A stretch of 64,000 bases of DNA from Ochromonas danica (GCA_015146655.1 VKHL01000103.1:40076-104075); one strand, 5' to 3'. Shown: positions 10,364-22,700, numbered from the stretch's first letter. A program made the numbers and translations. Notes: generated by a model from the letters alone, not told the origin.

Positions 10364-11358
10364 ATGATTGCAGAGAAGCCAAAGACAGAATATGAACTGC
10401 AGGAAATAGACTCTTCTAAAGCTAGTCAGAGTTCTTCTTTATTTGCTGGACTCTCTTTTCCGGAAGTTCCTAAGAGTCGGATTGTTATTTCAAAAGAAAA
10501 GGCTGATGTTGTCCCCACAGCTACTGCTGGCACCACTGCATCAGCTCCTGAGCTTGCTAACCCTCCCATCTCAATGGAGATGGAAGCTGCCTTAGAGGCT
10601 TGTGAGACTACTCATCTCTTAGGATTTTCATTTGATAATCAACAGCAGGCACCACAGAAGAAAGAGGAGGTGAGCAACAAGACCACGAGCTTGAGAGATC
10701 TTTCAGCTCTCTACGCTCCACTCGAAGTATACACTGCACCAGCTACTCAGACCATGAGAAGCTATCCAACCTTGCCAGATATTGAGCGAGTTTCTCTTCC
10801 TCCGCCATCTTCTGTGTCAACAAACACTGTCTATGGAGGACTTGTCCACCAACCACGACAGCTAGCACCTCCTCAAGTGGCGCATGGATCTGTAAATCCC
10901 GCAGTGGAGTCAAATCTTGTTCAGGAGTTGTTACAGGAAAACAGTCGTTTGACTGAAGAGGTGGCTGCTCTGAAGCGTAAGCTTACTCAACAACTGCCAG
11001 CACAGCAGCAACAACAACAGTCAGCCACACAGCAACAACAAACCACAAGTGACACTAGTAGCTCTTCGGAAAGAGTCAAGTATGTATGCTGTGGTCATTG
11101 CAGACAGTGGCTTAAGGCGCATGGCGATGCTGTCTTAGTGCGCTGCACTTTCTGTGATGCTGTGAATAACTGCAGCTTAGTTCCTGTTACTCAATCCAGC
11201 ACAACGGTAAGAATTCTCTCATATTAAAGTTTACATCATAACTCACAATAGGATTGTCTAATTAGAACACAACAAGTGAGAGTCAGCAAGTCTCTAATCC
11301 CTCCTCACAATCGTTCCCTTATTCCTTGCTGGAGTGCTTCTCAAAGACTTTTTTCTAG
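10364..11358 (+). CDS. LSD1-type zinc finger protein with coiled coil
   Basis: Exons 10364-11206 and 11266-11358 (59-nt intron) encode 311 residues. Most of the protein is low-complexity Pro/Ser/Gln sequence. A leucine-heptad stretch near residues 186-212 looks like a short coiled coil. Near residues 242-268 lies C-x2-C-R-x2-L ... G ... V-x-C-x2-C-x2-V (CGHCRQWL and VRCTFCDAVN), which fits the LSD1-type zinc finger of plant LSD1/LOL proteins and some metacaspases. The second exon is chosen because it leaves the frame open (NTTSESQQVS ... ending SKTFF) and avoids the immediate stop of read-through. Function is probably protein interaction or regulatory; no enzyme domain is seen. Confidence 0.7.
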
Positions 11359-11575
11359 CGAGTCTACAATGTTGTTGTCTTGTTATGTTTGTCTATGTTG
11401 TATAATTGACTAATAATTCGAATATGGTGGTGGTGTGGGTGAATGGTCCTTGGTTTTGATTGCCAGATCTAGATTCCTAGATCTAGCTTTTGGCTGCGGT
11501 TGGGATGGAATGTTGTTTGGGATCTGTTGTCTTGACTGTTTTTATGTTTTTATTGATTTTCCACTCGTAACCAGA
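11359..11575. promoter_or_regulatory. Short intergenic promoter region with AGATCTAG palindrome
   Basis: The 217 bp before the C2-DysF start contains two overlapping CTAGATC-type palindromes around 11464-11488. Similar short palindromes occur upstream of other genes here (near 2030, 6755 and 10295). Promoter function is inferred only from position. Confidence 0.25.
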
Positions 11576-12690
11576 ATGGGATGCTGTCAATCGGGAAGTA
11601 AAGAAGGAGGATATTTACAAAGATCCAAGACATTAACTGACCTTGCCCATGATCTCTTACCCAGTTTGAATGATGAGAGTCGAGTCTGCACGATCAAACT
11701 CATTCGCCTCTCTGATATCCCTGTAGCAAACAGCTTTCAAGGCTGTTCCGATCCTTTTGTAAGCTTTACAGTAGTACCAGGAGATAATGCTGCTGGACCA
11801 CAGAAGCAGCAGAGTTCTGTCAAACCTTCCACACGAAATCCCAAATGGGTGAGCCACCAGGACCATACCACTACCACTACTACCTCCACCTTCTTCTTCT
11901 TTGCACCTCTTATCATGTCATTTGGATTAGGAACCACCAGAACGATTTCAATTTATTTTATCCAAGCCTTTAGAGTCGAAGATTGTTATCTCCGTGTTAG
12001 TACCCTCCCCCCTCCCCCTCCTATTGGCATGGTGGACTTTTACTAACTCTATTGATTATTTTTATTTTATTTTGTTTTAGTTATCATTATTTGCCTGGTA
12101 ATCCTAAGAATTCCTTACCTCTTGGAGATGGAACACTGCGTATGAGAGATGTTGGCAGTGGTGGTGAGAAAGTGGTGAAGTTGAAACAACCCAGTGATGG
12201 TCGCTCTGCAGGAGAAGCGTATTTGCTAGTCACTTTACAAAGTGTTGAAGAAGCTGCATCTGTTCAAGAGCATATCGTCTATGAGTTTCAGCGGTGGAGA
12301 CCATTGGGACAGTGGGGCACTCAGGATGACCCCGCAAAACAACTGCTACCATCTGATCCTGGTCGATGGTGTCGTCGTGATGGTACACACTTTGGTAAAA
12401 CTCTTGAAGTTGTAGCTCCAGAGGTTCCAACAGGTTGGATAGTGTCATCTGGATGGCACACGGTAACTACTGATGGTGATCATGAGGGATGGCAATATGC
12501 CACTGATTTCAGCAGTGCCTATTGGCATCCTTCTCAAGCAACTAGTTTGCTTGTACGGCGGCGTTCATGGCATAGAGAGATTCGTAAATCAGATGAATTA
12601 CGGGCTGCTGAAGAGGAAGAAAGGAAACCAACTAATCCATCTGGAAAAGGTCGCAGACAAAGACTGTTGGGGAGCAGTCGTCGTAATTAA
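11576..12690 (+). CDS. N-myristoylated C2-DysF domain protein
   Basis: Exons 11576-11848, 11931-11995 and 12081-12690 give 315 residues. The N-terminus MGCCQS is a strong myristoylation/palmitoylation signal, so the protein is probably membrane-anchored. Residues ~35-150 form a C2 domain (CTIKLIRLSDIP, CSDPFVSFTV, STRNPKW joined to EPPERFQF, then SKIVISVYHYLPGNPKNSL). Both splice junctions fall inside the domain and join cleanly in frame. Residues ~185-285 match the DysF module of dysferlin, peroxin-23-type and TECPR1 proteins: FQRWRPLGQWG, PGRWCRRDGTHF, GWIVSSGWHTV, EGWQYATDF and the closing RRRSWHR. A short C2 plus one DysF on a lipid anchor suggests membrane repair, fusion or peroxisome/lysosome contact work. 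Confidence 0.88.
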
Positions 12691-12916
12691 TATATGGTAA
12701 TACCATCACCACCTCCACCACCACCACTCACACTGCTCCTCCTCCTCCTGCTTCTGCTTCTGCTCTGCCGTATATTATCGTTCTACTAGATATATGTCCA
12801 ATATTATGAAGTAGTCTACTGTGACCTTCTCATTGTCATGAAATGATTCTGATTGTTCTCATTCTCTGGAATAGTCTAGTCTACACTATTGTGTGATGAG
12901 TAGTTGAATTATTTTG

Positions 12917-13447
12917 TTACTTAAAGAAAGGATTTCCCAACAGAACAATAGTAGTTGATTGACAGACAATCTCATCCTTAGGAGGGGAGGAGGAGGAGGT
13001 GATGATGTCTTTCCAAGATGAAGGCAGACCTTCTAAAGTCAGTTGATTGTTCGCAGCATTGACGTATTGAAGTCCATCCATCTCAGCCATAGCAGGGGGA
13101 AGAGAAATAAGTCGATTTCCATTGATAAACAGCTTCTTCAGCCTATTATAGCATTCCATCCATTAGTTGGTCATGGTAATGGTAATGTAGAGTATTGTAT
13201 GTCACCTGATGAGTTTTGTAATAGAATCAGGTAGTTCTTCTAATTCATTACTACTAATAGAAAGTACTTCTAACTCTTCTAATAGTATAAGACTATCAGG
13301 TAGAATAGTGATATGATTTTGTCTTAACCATAATTGACGTAAACGAGGTAGATGACAGAGACCAAGAGGGAGAGAGACAAGGTCATTGTTATCCACAGCC
13401 TATTATTGTTATTGTTATTATTATACATCATGAGTCATCATCACGCA

Positions 13448-13528
<81 letters not shown>

Positions 13529-14152
13529 ACATACCTAAATGGTTGGTATCATCATAGTCATCATAATAATCTCTTACCAATATTTCGAGGTTTGTTAATG
13601 TTGAAATTGCTTCAGGTAGTTCAGCTAATCGATTACTAGAAAGTCGTAAAGTTGTCAAAGCAGAGAGTTGGCAAAGGGCAGTGGTAGGGAAAGACTCCAA
13701 CTCATTGTCATCCAGCCAGACCACTTTCAATGTCTTCAACTGACCAAACTAGAGAAGAAGAGGAAGAGTCAATGTACCATTTTCAATAAGGGGGACAGGG
13801 GGAGGGGGGGTCTTACCTCAGTGGGTAAGGTAGTCAAGTTATTACAGCCTAGATTGATTTCTTCAATAGGTGTTTGAGCTAACATGGAAATACCTTGTAG
13901 GTTAGAGAGAGCGTTATCATAGAGATTCAGAGTGACCAGCTGACTCAGAGCAGACAGTCTAGAAGCATCTTTCTCTTCCAGCTGATTGTTATTGTTACCA
14001 CTACTACCTCTTCCTCCTCCTCCTCCTCCACATAATACTTTCACACTACCTTGAAACTCAGCAAACCTTTTCGAAAGATTTAATACTTTACGTTCATCTT
14101 TCTCATCTTGTAAGATTTCATCAATTCTTCTACGGTCTTTTTTAATAAACAT
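12917..14152 (-). CDS. Leucine-rich-repeat protein (SHOC2/PIRL-like)
   Basis: Four exons read right to left: 13817-14152, 13578-13748, 13206-13399 and 12917-13142, giving 308 residues. After a charged N-terminus and a glycine-rich loop come about nine typical 23-residue LRRs with the LxxLxLxxNxLxxLP pattern, for example LVTLNLYDNALSNL, KVVWLDDNELESFP, LTTLRLSSNRLAELP, LRQLWLRQNHITILP and LKKLFINGNRLISLP. Every intron joins repeats in register, which supports the model. The second intron (13400-13577) contains a 78-bp AC/GT microsatellite. There is no signal peptide, kinase or membrane segment. Such short intracellular LRR proteins are usually scaffolds in small-GTPase or ciliary complexes; I cannot name the partner. 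Confidence 0.88.
13448..13525. repeat. AC/GT microsatellite in LRR gene intron 2
   Basis: Uninterrupted (AC)n on the plus strand, so (GU)n in the transcript of the minus-strand LRR gene. It starts about 50 nt upstream of the 3' splice site at 13400. Confidence 0.98.
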
Positions 14153-14421
14153 CTTCTTATGAACTCTATAGTAGTGATGACTACTACTGTACGATTGATT
14201 ACCTTACTACTATGATTAGTCTAGTCTAGGTTATTGTTTACTGTTTATTCATTCATCAACACCAATACGCTTTTCAAACTCAAATCTGGCTATTTGGTCT
14301 AGCCATCTGGACATTTAGCTTTAGCTCCATCTTGGATTGGAGTTCAATTCCATGGAATCACTGTTATTAACTTAGTTAGTTACTAGTTATGAGTTATTAG
14401 TTATCAGTGTATTTCCGAGCA

Positions 14422-15777
14422 ATGATGAAAGAAAATAATACTATGAAGAACAACAATGATAACTATCAATTCCAGATAGTAATTATCATCATTGCCTTTC
14501 TTATTCGCTTGTTAGTGATATTAGTAGGTTCTTATATTGATGAAGCATGGTCTCCTTTACATTTCACTGATATTGACTATTGGGTATTCAATGATGCTGC
14601 TGGACACGTGGCAGTAGGACAATCTGCTTATGAGAGACCTTCTTATCGATATTCACCTATACTAGCTTGGATGCTATTAGGTAATATTTGGATTCATCCA
14701 ATATGGGGAAAAATGATTTTTATTATTTTTGATATTATTTGTTTAAGAGAAGTGAATCAATTAGCAACTTATCTTACAGTAATAGAAGAAGATGATGATG
14801 ATGGAAGAAGAACAAGAACAAGAAGTAGAAGTAGAAGTAGAAGAGAACAAGATGATCATACGACAACTACTATCACTACTAATAATAGAAGAAGGCAATG
14901 GTTAGGAATACTATATGCATTAAATCCTTTATCTATTATAATCTGTTGTCGAGGTAGTTTTGATTCAGTCTCTACCTATCTTGTCTTATTAACAATGAGA
15001 TATATCTTACAAAAGAAAGTCCTTCCTGCTGCTTTAGTCTATGGACTTGTAGTTCATCTTCGACTTTATCCTATCATCTATTTCCCATCTCTTCTCTTAT
15101 CTCTTCTTCTGTCACCACTACCACCACCAACTGCTACTACTACTGCTGTTGCTGGGTTAGGTTCGAGTAGTACTTCCCTCTTCTTTGTCCGTCAATTCAA
15201 GCAATCTTTACCTGCTGTCATCTTATTTTTCTGTATCAGTTTGGTTGTTATTGCTGGTTTAGGTGTTCTATGTGGTGAAGAATATTGGGAACATGCTGTG
15301 TTTCACCATTTCCATCGAATTGATCATCGACATAATTTCTCTGTCTATTCTTATCTACTTTACCTTCTCAAGAGCTCGGGTGGGACTTTACCTGGATATT
15401 TCTCTATAATTGCATTTGGTTTACAAGCTTTAGTTCTGTTAGGAGTAGCCTTGAAATGGGCTAGAAGTAATCTCATCCTATGTCTCTTATTACAGACTTT
15501 GGTCTTCGTAGCTTTCAATAAGGTCGCTACAGCACAATACTTCCTCTGGTATCTTGCTTTGTTACCTCTAGCTCTTCGACGAGATCAGCTGGTTAAACCT
15601 TATTTGTTAGTTGCAGGAGGTTTATGGATGGCTAGTGTGGGCTGGTGGCTAAGGCTTGGCTATGAAGTGGAATTCCAAGGACAGCCTGCAATGCGAGCAC
15701 TCTGGTTCGCAGCTTTATTCCTTCTTTTTGCTCATGTTTTGTTGATCATGGCCATTGCTAAGGCAGCAGTGGAATGA
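14422..15777 (+). CDS. PIGM: GPI mannosyltransferase 1 (PIG-M type)
   Basis: Intronless gene of 451 residues; start taken at the ATG at 14422 (the GTG 15 bases upstream is unlikely). The lumenal DxD motif lies in FTDIDYWVFNDAA, followed by YERPSYRYSPILAWML, both characteristic of PIG-M/GPI14. Further family blocks are LNPLSIIICCRGSFDS, YGLVVHLRLYPIIY, HHFHRIDHRHNFSVYSYL and NKVATAQYFLWYLALLP. About ten hydrophobic segments are visible. PIG-M adds the first alpha-1,4-mannose from dolichol-phosphate-mannose to GlcN-(acyl)PI in the ER lumen during GPI-anchor synthesis, together with PIG-X in animals. An arginine/serine-rich insert (residues ~130-150) is unusual and looks like local low-complexity expansion. 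Confidence 0.94.
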   Translation: MMKENNTMKNNNDNYQFQIVIIIIAFLIRLLVILVGSYIDEAWSPLHFTDIDYWVFNDAAGHVAVGQSAYERPSYRYSPILAWMLLGNIWIHPIWGKMIFIIFDIICLREVNQLATYLTVIEEDDDDGRRTRTRSRSRSRREQDDHTTTTITTNNRRRQWLGILYALNPLSIIICCRGSFDSVSTYLVLLTMRYILQKKVLPAALVYGLVVHLRLYPIIYFPSLLLSLLLSPLPPPTATTTAVAGLGSSSTSLFFVRQFKQSLPAVILFFCISLVVIAGLGVLCGEEYWEHAVFHHFHRIDHRHNFSVYSYLLYLLKSSGGTLPGYFSIIAFGLQALVLLGVALKWARSNLILCLLLQTLVFVAFNKVATAQYFLWYLALLPLALRRDQLVKPYLLVAGGLWMASVGWWLRLGYEVEFQGQPAMRALWFAALFLLFAHVLLIMAIAKAAVE

Positions 15778-16189
15778 GAGGAAGTGTTTCAAATATGTTT
15801 GATTGCTCCCTTCATTGTAAAGTGTTGCGAGCAAGTTTAGGACAAGAGAGCTTTAACCACTGAAGAAGAGACGAGAATCACATATATTATACAGTAGAGT
15901 TCATCTACTACAGTAATAGTAAAAGCCTTCAAAGGGCAAATTCTCTTAGCTTATCATGTCATTCCATGGGATGAGAAAGTAGAACTTAACTCTCCATCAC
16001 CCATCCATCCACTACTACAATGATGATGTCATGAAATAAATGCAAAGAGAATAAAAAGACAAGAAGATCTTACGAGAAGCAAAACTATATACTCATCCAT
16101 CCACCATCCACTCGAGACTATCTCACTATATATTAGCTAATAAAGCAATCTTATACCACCAATGATGACTCAGACCTCCTTCACCTCGT
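15778..16189. other. Convergent intergenic region
   Basis: Lies between the 3' ends of PIG-M (+) and the cyclophilin-like gene (-). No gene seen. TACAGTAG-type oligomers occur near 15889 and 15908. Confidence 0.5.
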
Positions 16190-17452
16190 CTACCGCAATA
16201 AGCGGAGTGTAGGGATCTTAATATAATGTTCAGGCGGAGAGATAAAGCCTGACGGTGGATGAGCTCCTGGTTGTTTCTTCATTTGTTGCACAACGTCAAG
16301 TCCTTCCTCGATAACACCAAAGCATGTGTCTGCCTCGGTATTCGAGCCTTGAGATCCAGGTCCATGGTTCTCAGTATTATCTAAGATAGAAATATAGAAT
16401 TCAGGGCCACCAGGACGACCAGCAAAGCCCAATGTGAACTGCTGATGAGGGAAGCTTGGACTGTATTCCTGAAAGGCCAGCCCTGGCAACTTGGCATGGA
16501 CCATGGCCTGCAAAACATGACCTGCGCGACGATGGAAAGCACCACCTTTCCAGTTAGAGACTGCCTCTAAGAAGTAATAGACTGCATAAGGCAGATACTC
16601 CAAAGGAGCGAGGCGTATTTTGATCACTCCTTGAGCAGGCAGGGAAGGATCCAACCTTTGCATGGAAGCGGGATAGCTGACCACCATCTCCACAAAATAA
16701 GGTTCGGGACCATAATGATGAATTACATACTCTCGTGCTAAGTTTTGTAAAACTGCAACCTCAGCCATGGCGAGAGGGTCAGTCTCCATGACAAGCTGTT
16801 GCTCGGATTTTAACCGTCGTACCTTCTCAATCTGCAATGTCAGCAACTTGTCCAGTTCTGACTCAGTAAACTCCTTTGGAGGGGCAGTTTTAATATCATT
16901 TGATCGAAGAGAAGCCTTGGGAATAATAGGCTCAGGAGGAGTTCCTTTGACTGTCCCACCAGCAACCACAGCGGAGGAGGAGGAGGAGGAAGAGGAAGAG
17001 GAAGAGGAAGAAAGAGACTTGCTGCTGCGACTAGCTATCAAATCCTTCTCTCGCATTTTAATCTGCCGCTCTAACTTCGTTAAATGTTCCTCCTCTAATC
17101 GAGATAAGACTCTAACAGTGCTTGGAGGTACAGCTGAGGATTTGCTTTTGAGATATCCGTTAAGGGTGCCAATGGATCCTCCAAGAGAAGAGTCGACGGA
17201 ATAGCTGGAAGACCCAGAGAAGACACTCTGTACGAGATCGATCCTCATCCAAAGAAACAGACACAGAGCCAAGAGAATGACGATGCTGATGGCCAGCCCA
17301 AGCCATCTGGAGCGATTGTAAGGCTTTCTTTCCTTTGGCGTGGGCAAGGAGTAATAGGGAGCAGCTGCATCCTCCAGATCCTCTGAATGAACTAAGAGAT
17401 GGGGAGGTAAAGTGACCCCAGCCGATCGAATCCCACGGTGTCGAGCCTCCAT
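16190..17452 (-). CDS. Membrane-anchored cyclophilin-like peptidyl-prolyl isomerase
   Basis: 420 residues from the ATG at 17452. A single hydrophobic segment at residues ~50-70 (WLGLAISIVILLALCLFLWM) with basic residues before it suggests a type II membrane protein with its C-terminus in the ER/Golgi lumen. A serine run and a charged coiled-coil region (~170-250) lead to a C-terminal domain with cyclophilin features: YAVYYFLEAVSNWKGGAFHR (the FHR normally supplies the catalytic arginine), FTLGFAGRPGGPEFYISI, GPGSQGSNTEADTCFG and VIEEGLDVVQQM. The core is divergent, so isomerase activity is likely but unproven. Similar stalked cyclophilins occur in algae and plants. Confidence 0.75.
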   Translation of the reverse strand: MEARHRGIRSAGVTLPPHLLVHSEDLEDAAAPYYSLPTPKERKPYNRSRWLGLAISIVILLALCLFLWMRIDLVQSVFSGSSSYSVDSSLGGSIGTLNGYLKSKSSAVPPSTVRVLSRLEEEHLTKLERQIKMREKDLIASRSSKSLSSSSSSSSSSSSSAVVAGGTVKGTPPEPIIPKASLRSNDIKTAPPKEFTESELDKLLTLQIEKVRRLKSEQQLVMETDPLAMAEVAVLQNLAREYVIHHYGPEPYFVEMVVSYPASMQRLDPSLPAQGVIKIRLAPLEYLPYAVYYFLEAVSNWKGGAFHRRAGHVLQAMVHAKLPGLAFQEYSPSFPHQQFTLGFAGRPGGPEFYISILDNTENHGPGSQGSNTEADTCFGVIEEGLDVVQQMKKQPGAHPPSGFISPPEHYIKIPTLRLLR

Positions 17453-17612
17453 AATGTGAGAATGATAAATGACCTGTTCGTTGATCCACACCTTCTCTAC
17501 ACAGTAACAGCGCGTTTTTATCAACAACGCGATTATCATGATCAGCTTTATGGACACGTTTTTATCAACAACGGAATTGTCTTTAGCGTTGTAGACAATG
17601 TTCTAACAGACC

Positions 17613-19511
17613 TTATCTAGAAGCAGATGAGTCACTTTGATGTCGCGAATGAGCAAGCTCTCCTTGTATCTCATCTTCAGTCATCAATCGATTCCGAAAG
17701 CTAAAGCCTTCACTATGCGATACTAAGAACAGATCTTTGCGTCCATCTCCACGGAGGGGATGAATATGACTAGCCTTGACAAACCACTCGCCTGGCATAG
17801 GACGACCTAATAGCCGGCTAGATGATGACGGATTTTGCGGCATCGCATAATGGAAGGTGGAACCATCAGACAAACGCCCTCGCACCAAGAGTTCTCCCTC
17901 TTCTCTTCTATCCCCCGACAACAAAGTGACAAGATTGGACTCGGGCGGGAACGAGACCAATACCTCCACAACTGCCATTTCACTTCTTGTAGAATGAAGC
18001 GGAGGTGCTGATTGTTGAAGATGATCCGCAACAGAGAGGAACTTCACATCTTCTTGCTTGTGAAGGTGTTCATGGCCCATCTGATCATCGTGTCTCTTTC
18101 CATCATGATCAACATGAGAATTCAAATTCAAAGAGTTCAAATAACTTTGCGGCCATTGGGTATTACGCGAGTAAGCAGTATCCGCACATAAAATTCGCAA
18201 CTGGTTTTGTAAAAGAGTGATAGGCCAAGGAGCATCACCATGTGGTTGGTGCCCTACAATAAGTTGATGGATATTATTCTCTACCAACCACTGAGCAGCA
18301 GTTATATTGGGAGGATTAGCTTGTCCTGCGGACAAATAACTGGAGTAAATAACGCTTGGATTCTGTTGTCTATCTGGCAGCCATCCCATTCCATACTGCA
18401 ATAGTCGACTGCCAGGTTGAGCGTGGCCATAGCCTCCACTTTCTTCCCAAATGATCGCATCTTTGTTGTTCGACGATTCTATAGCTTTAATATAGCGATC
18501 ACAGTTGGCACAATAATCTTCTATCTCTCTGCGAGCAAATGAATTCAACCGATCAATCCATTGACGAGGATCTGTGATGGTCTCTGCTTGCTCATAGACG
18601 GTCTCCCGTTCATCTCCTGGTACCCATCTATTTAACATAAGGATCAAACGTGCTTGGAAGGAATTCTGTAAGAGTTAATCGACTTCCTTACCCACGATTA
18701 TAGTCATGCAGGGCACCATGCAAGAAGAGCGTATCCCCGAGTAAAAGCGCAACTTGTGCTTGTTTTAAGTATTGGAGAAGTAAGCCAGGCTTTGGTGAGG
18801 GTCGAATCATGTCAAGGAAGGAGTTAGAGACTTCTTCATCACTTGCAGGATGTCCTAGCAGTTGTTCTAGTTCTCTTCGTCGAAACTCAAAAGCTTGTGG
18901 TGCTCCCATCGTACGACTAAGAATCTGTTAACACAGGAGAGAAGGATCTTCAGTTTTCATTTCTTTCCACTATCTCAATATCTTTCAATTTCGCTTACCC
19001 ATTTCAGTTTGCTGGCAGTACAACGACGAGAGACTTCTGATTGTGCAGTTTGTTGATCTTGTGTAGTGCGCAGCCAATAGACAGAGGCTTCCTTCTCCAA
19101 ACTGTGCTGACTCAGACTAAATGGAAGACGAAGCTTATTAATATCACGATTCCCCATAATGAAATAGACACGATCAGGATGTTCTTTCTTTAGATGAAGA
19201 AGATCTTGAAGGATGCGGATGTCTCCATCCCCACGATCACAGACATCTCCACCATAGACAAAGATAGATCGATCACGTAGCTTAACTTGTCCATCTACTT
19301 TGTCATGATAGAGTACAGTGGAATGGTCGACATATCGTTGCCAATAGTGATAGTCTCCCTCCAAATCGGTAGCAAACCCAACGAGTGGACCATTCTTAGA
19401 GTGTCGAGCAGCTGCAGAAGCAAGATATCTTTGACATCTATTGATTCCTTCTCCTTTCCATCCATTTAGAACGAGAGTTTGCACCAACAATAGCTTTCCC
19501 AACCGCATCAT
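17613..19511 (-). CDS. Calcineurin-like metallophosphoesterase
   Basis: Exons 18999-19511, 18692-18924 and 17613-18627 give 586 residues. I place the last acceptor at 18628 because only that site keeps the frame from HDYNRG into WVPGDERETV. The first exon holds the metal-binding blocks FATDLEGDYHYW (D-x-E), FVYGGDVCDRGDGD (GDxxDRG) and FIMGNRDINK (GNRD in place of the usual GNHD). Later come LFLHGALHDY and LIVGHQPHGDAPW, the histidine-bearing motifs. Together these define a complete two-metal phosphoesterase site of the type found in protist and bacterial MPP proteins. A basic N-terminus (MMRLGKLLLVQTLVL) may be a signal or mitochondrial peptide. Substrate unknown. Confidence 0.87.
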
Positions 19512-19721
19512 GGCTATTGGGAGTTGAATTCTCTCCTTCAAAAACGCAGACGGTCGGAACAACGCGTTTCCAGCATGTTTTCTCACGTAAGTAATAATAT
19601 TATTTTCGGCGTAACGATCGTCAACAATCAGCAGTTGGACGACTTGCTTTAGCGATATCGATATCCAACAGTTACGGAATAAATTTCATCTTATCTATGG
19701 CCGTCTAGAGGATAAAAAGTG

Positions 19722-22700
19722 ATGTCAAGGAGGAAGATAGCCATAATTCACATAGGAGGAAGAAATGGACAAGTGGTCGATCTCATTGTGCGCGAGAATG
19801 ACGACCCCATGGTACTGGCCAAAACCTTCCTCCAAGACCAGCAGCTGCCAGCAAAACTCCTCCCACTTATTCTTCAGAAGATCGCTGAAAGCGTTTTAGA
19901 GGCGACTCGTAAACAAATGAGTCAACCCTCTGCTTCTGCTGTGCGATCGAGCGAACGAGAGGAAGAGGAAGAATACGAGAGAGCCAGAAACAGCGCTCTC
20001 TCCTCCGCGGTGGATGACCTCAAACGACGTACCATGCCAAACAAGCAGCTTTCCTCTGCTTCTTCATTCTCGTTGGGCATAGGAGGAGGAGGAGGGTCTC
20101 GTCCTCGTTCTTCTTCTGCGGGATCTCCTACCAGTAGATCGCGCGGACAGCAACAGCAAGAAGCGACCGCGGAGCAAATGCTTCAAGTTGTTAATCGTTA
20201 TGATAGGCATAAAGAAGAGTTGAAGCGAAAGCTTGAACGAGATCAAGAAGAAAGTCTAGCACGAGCAGATTTTCGTTCCCATCTCCGCGCCAGTCCATCG
20301 CGATGGAGGGCACACGTTTCCCACGCCAGAAATAGTAATCGCGGTGACGACCCATTCGATGGACTATATCGCCTCCATGAAGATCAGGTAAGATGCATAC
20401 GGTTGTCGCTCCTCCATTTGTCTCTGACGTGACTGATATCTGGCTCTGTGACAGACGGCTCGAAAGCGACTCATGAAAATAAGAGCAGAAAGAGAGCGTT
20501 TAGCAAAGGAACAAGAAAGCTGTCGGCCTCTTCCCACTCTGCAAACGTCATCAACCATGCGCCCTGCTCCTTCCCCTTCTCCCAATGCAGTTTTTGATGG
20601 ACTTTATAGTTGGGCTGCAGTTCATCGCAATAGAAGACAAAAAGCTCAGATTGACCACGAGCGGACCACGTCACCTTCATTTTCTCCCACTATATGTCGA
20701 AACTCCGCTGTTCTAGCACAGCGTAGAAATGAACGGCGGAGTCGTAGTTACAGTCCAGCGCGATCAAGCAAGGTGTCTCTTCAAGAGACTCCGTCTGCTC
20801 GCCCTCCAGTTCCCACACCAACTCATGAGTTCCGACCTGTTGGAGAAGAAGGAGGTCTTAATAGAACTCATGCGCCACAATTACCTGATCTTGCTTTTCA
20901 TGATGACCTGGGCGTCAACCATGATGTGGTGGCTTTGTTGAGAGGTGGAGATGAACCTTTGACAGCCTCATCCAGCAACTCCACCATTGCAGTCGCTACA
21001 ACAAATATGTTCACACCATATTCGGCATTGATGATTCGCAGTCCTTTAACTGAGGAAGAAGGCGATAGAGATGGAGACGAAGATTTAAACTATCCCCCAG
21101 GGGCAGTATCTCCACTGTCGGACAACACTAACGCTTTCCTGTTCAACCATCCCTCGACCCCTCCTCCAACTTCTCGTACTCCTGGTAATATGCAGGACTT
21201 CCATATCCCCTTCCATCTCGATTCAGAGTACAGAAGTTCTGGTAGTAACCCTGTGGCAGCTAATGTGTTTGATCGACTGTATTATTGCGATAAGGAGGAG
21301 AAGGAACAACATTTGCAACATCTAGCTGCTGAGCATCATCCAGAATGTACGTATCAACCCGATATTGGCAAGTCTAGCAAGCGACCTGTTGAGAAGGATG
21401 CCGATCTCTTCTATCAGCGCCTTCACGGTCATCATAGCAAACAACTATATGAACAAGCACAACGAAAAATTGAAATTGAAAAAGAAATATTAAACAAAGC
21501 TAACTCCTTGGGTGGTAATCGTCGCCTTAGTGCACAACAAAGTCAATTAGTAGTTGAAAGGTAATATCCCCAATATCACTGTTTGTTTGTTGCCGTGTTA
21601 CTATACTTACCATGTACCAACTGTGACTGTATTGCTTCAGGTTATATAGAAAACAAGAGAGAGTTGAGCAAAAAATTCATAATAACTCTCAAAACATTCA
21701 GCAAAAGGTTCAACAAATGCAATCACAGCGGTACACGTTGCGCAAATCGGAAATGCTGACGCTTCGCAGACAAATCGAATCTTTGGGAGAGATCTTTGAT
21801 GTCTTGCTGGTCACAGTCCAATTTCGCAAGGATGTTAATCCAAAAGAAAAGAAGTCATCACAGCCTCAGCGAGGTGATGAGAATGATATCAATCAACTGG
21901 GCACTCCGTTGATTTCATCACAAACTTGTGATGGGGAGGAAGAAGTCAAAGAAGATGTCGAGGAAAGCCCTATCGATGGAATAGGTGAGCAGATGACTTT
22001 AGAGGAGATAATTGATCGAACTATGCAAGGCTGGGCTCCTCTGCCCGAGGCGACTCCTCCTCCTCCGGATTCGATTCCACAATATTCTTCGCCCAGCAAG
22101 GTCGTTCCTGCCACAGACTTCATCTCTTTGGCTACAAGTCTATCTCCGAACCGCCCAGTCACCCAATCAGTACCAGCCTCTCTCCCATGCCCACCTCATC
22201 CAGCCGGTATATCAACAGAAGATCTACTGGACACCAACGAAGCAGATGCAGAGTTATTAAAACCTGCTCCACTGCAAAAGACTATTCAAGCAGCCTTAGA
22301 CTTGATGAAGCCTCTGAAGGTGTCCAAGAAGCAGTTCATTCAGACTATTTTACAACTAATGGAAAAGCGAAAGCTTGCACCACTCAATTATCTCCTCGTT
22401 CCACCTGACAAACGAAGAGATAGGAAAATAGCCAATGCCTCTTACCTATCATCTAATCAGCGCGACGACTTGGCGTGCACATTCAAGCCAAAGTTGGAGG
22501 CAGAGAAATCCACGTTAGCAAAGATCCAGGATCGTTACAAGGATCGATTACAAGGGAAAGAGGCTGCTACTCATTCCCTCTATGCTTGTGAGTCATTCTT
22601 ACTGTCCTTTTGCGCTGTAGCCTGTGGCATTCTGTTAATGTGTTTGTGATACTGTAGATCGTGAATATTATGAGGAGCGGAAAAAGGAAAACGAAGAGAA

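Noticed and set aside
18628-18691. A 26-nt intron ending at the CAG at 18666 in the metallophosphoesterase gene
   Set aside because: It would be too short and puts a stop in frame; the 64-nt intron ending at 18628 restores the frame and the GWVPG motif.
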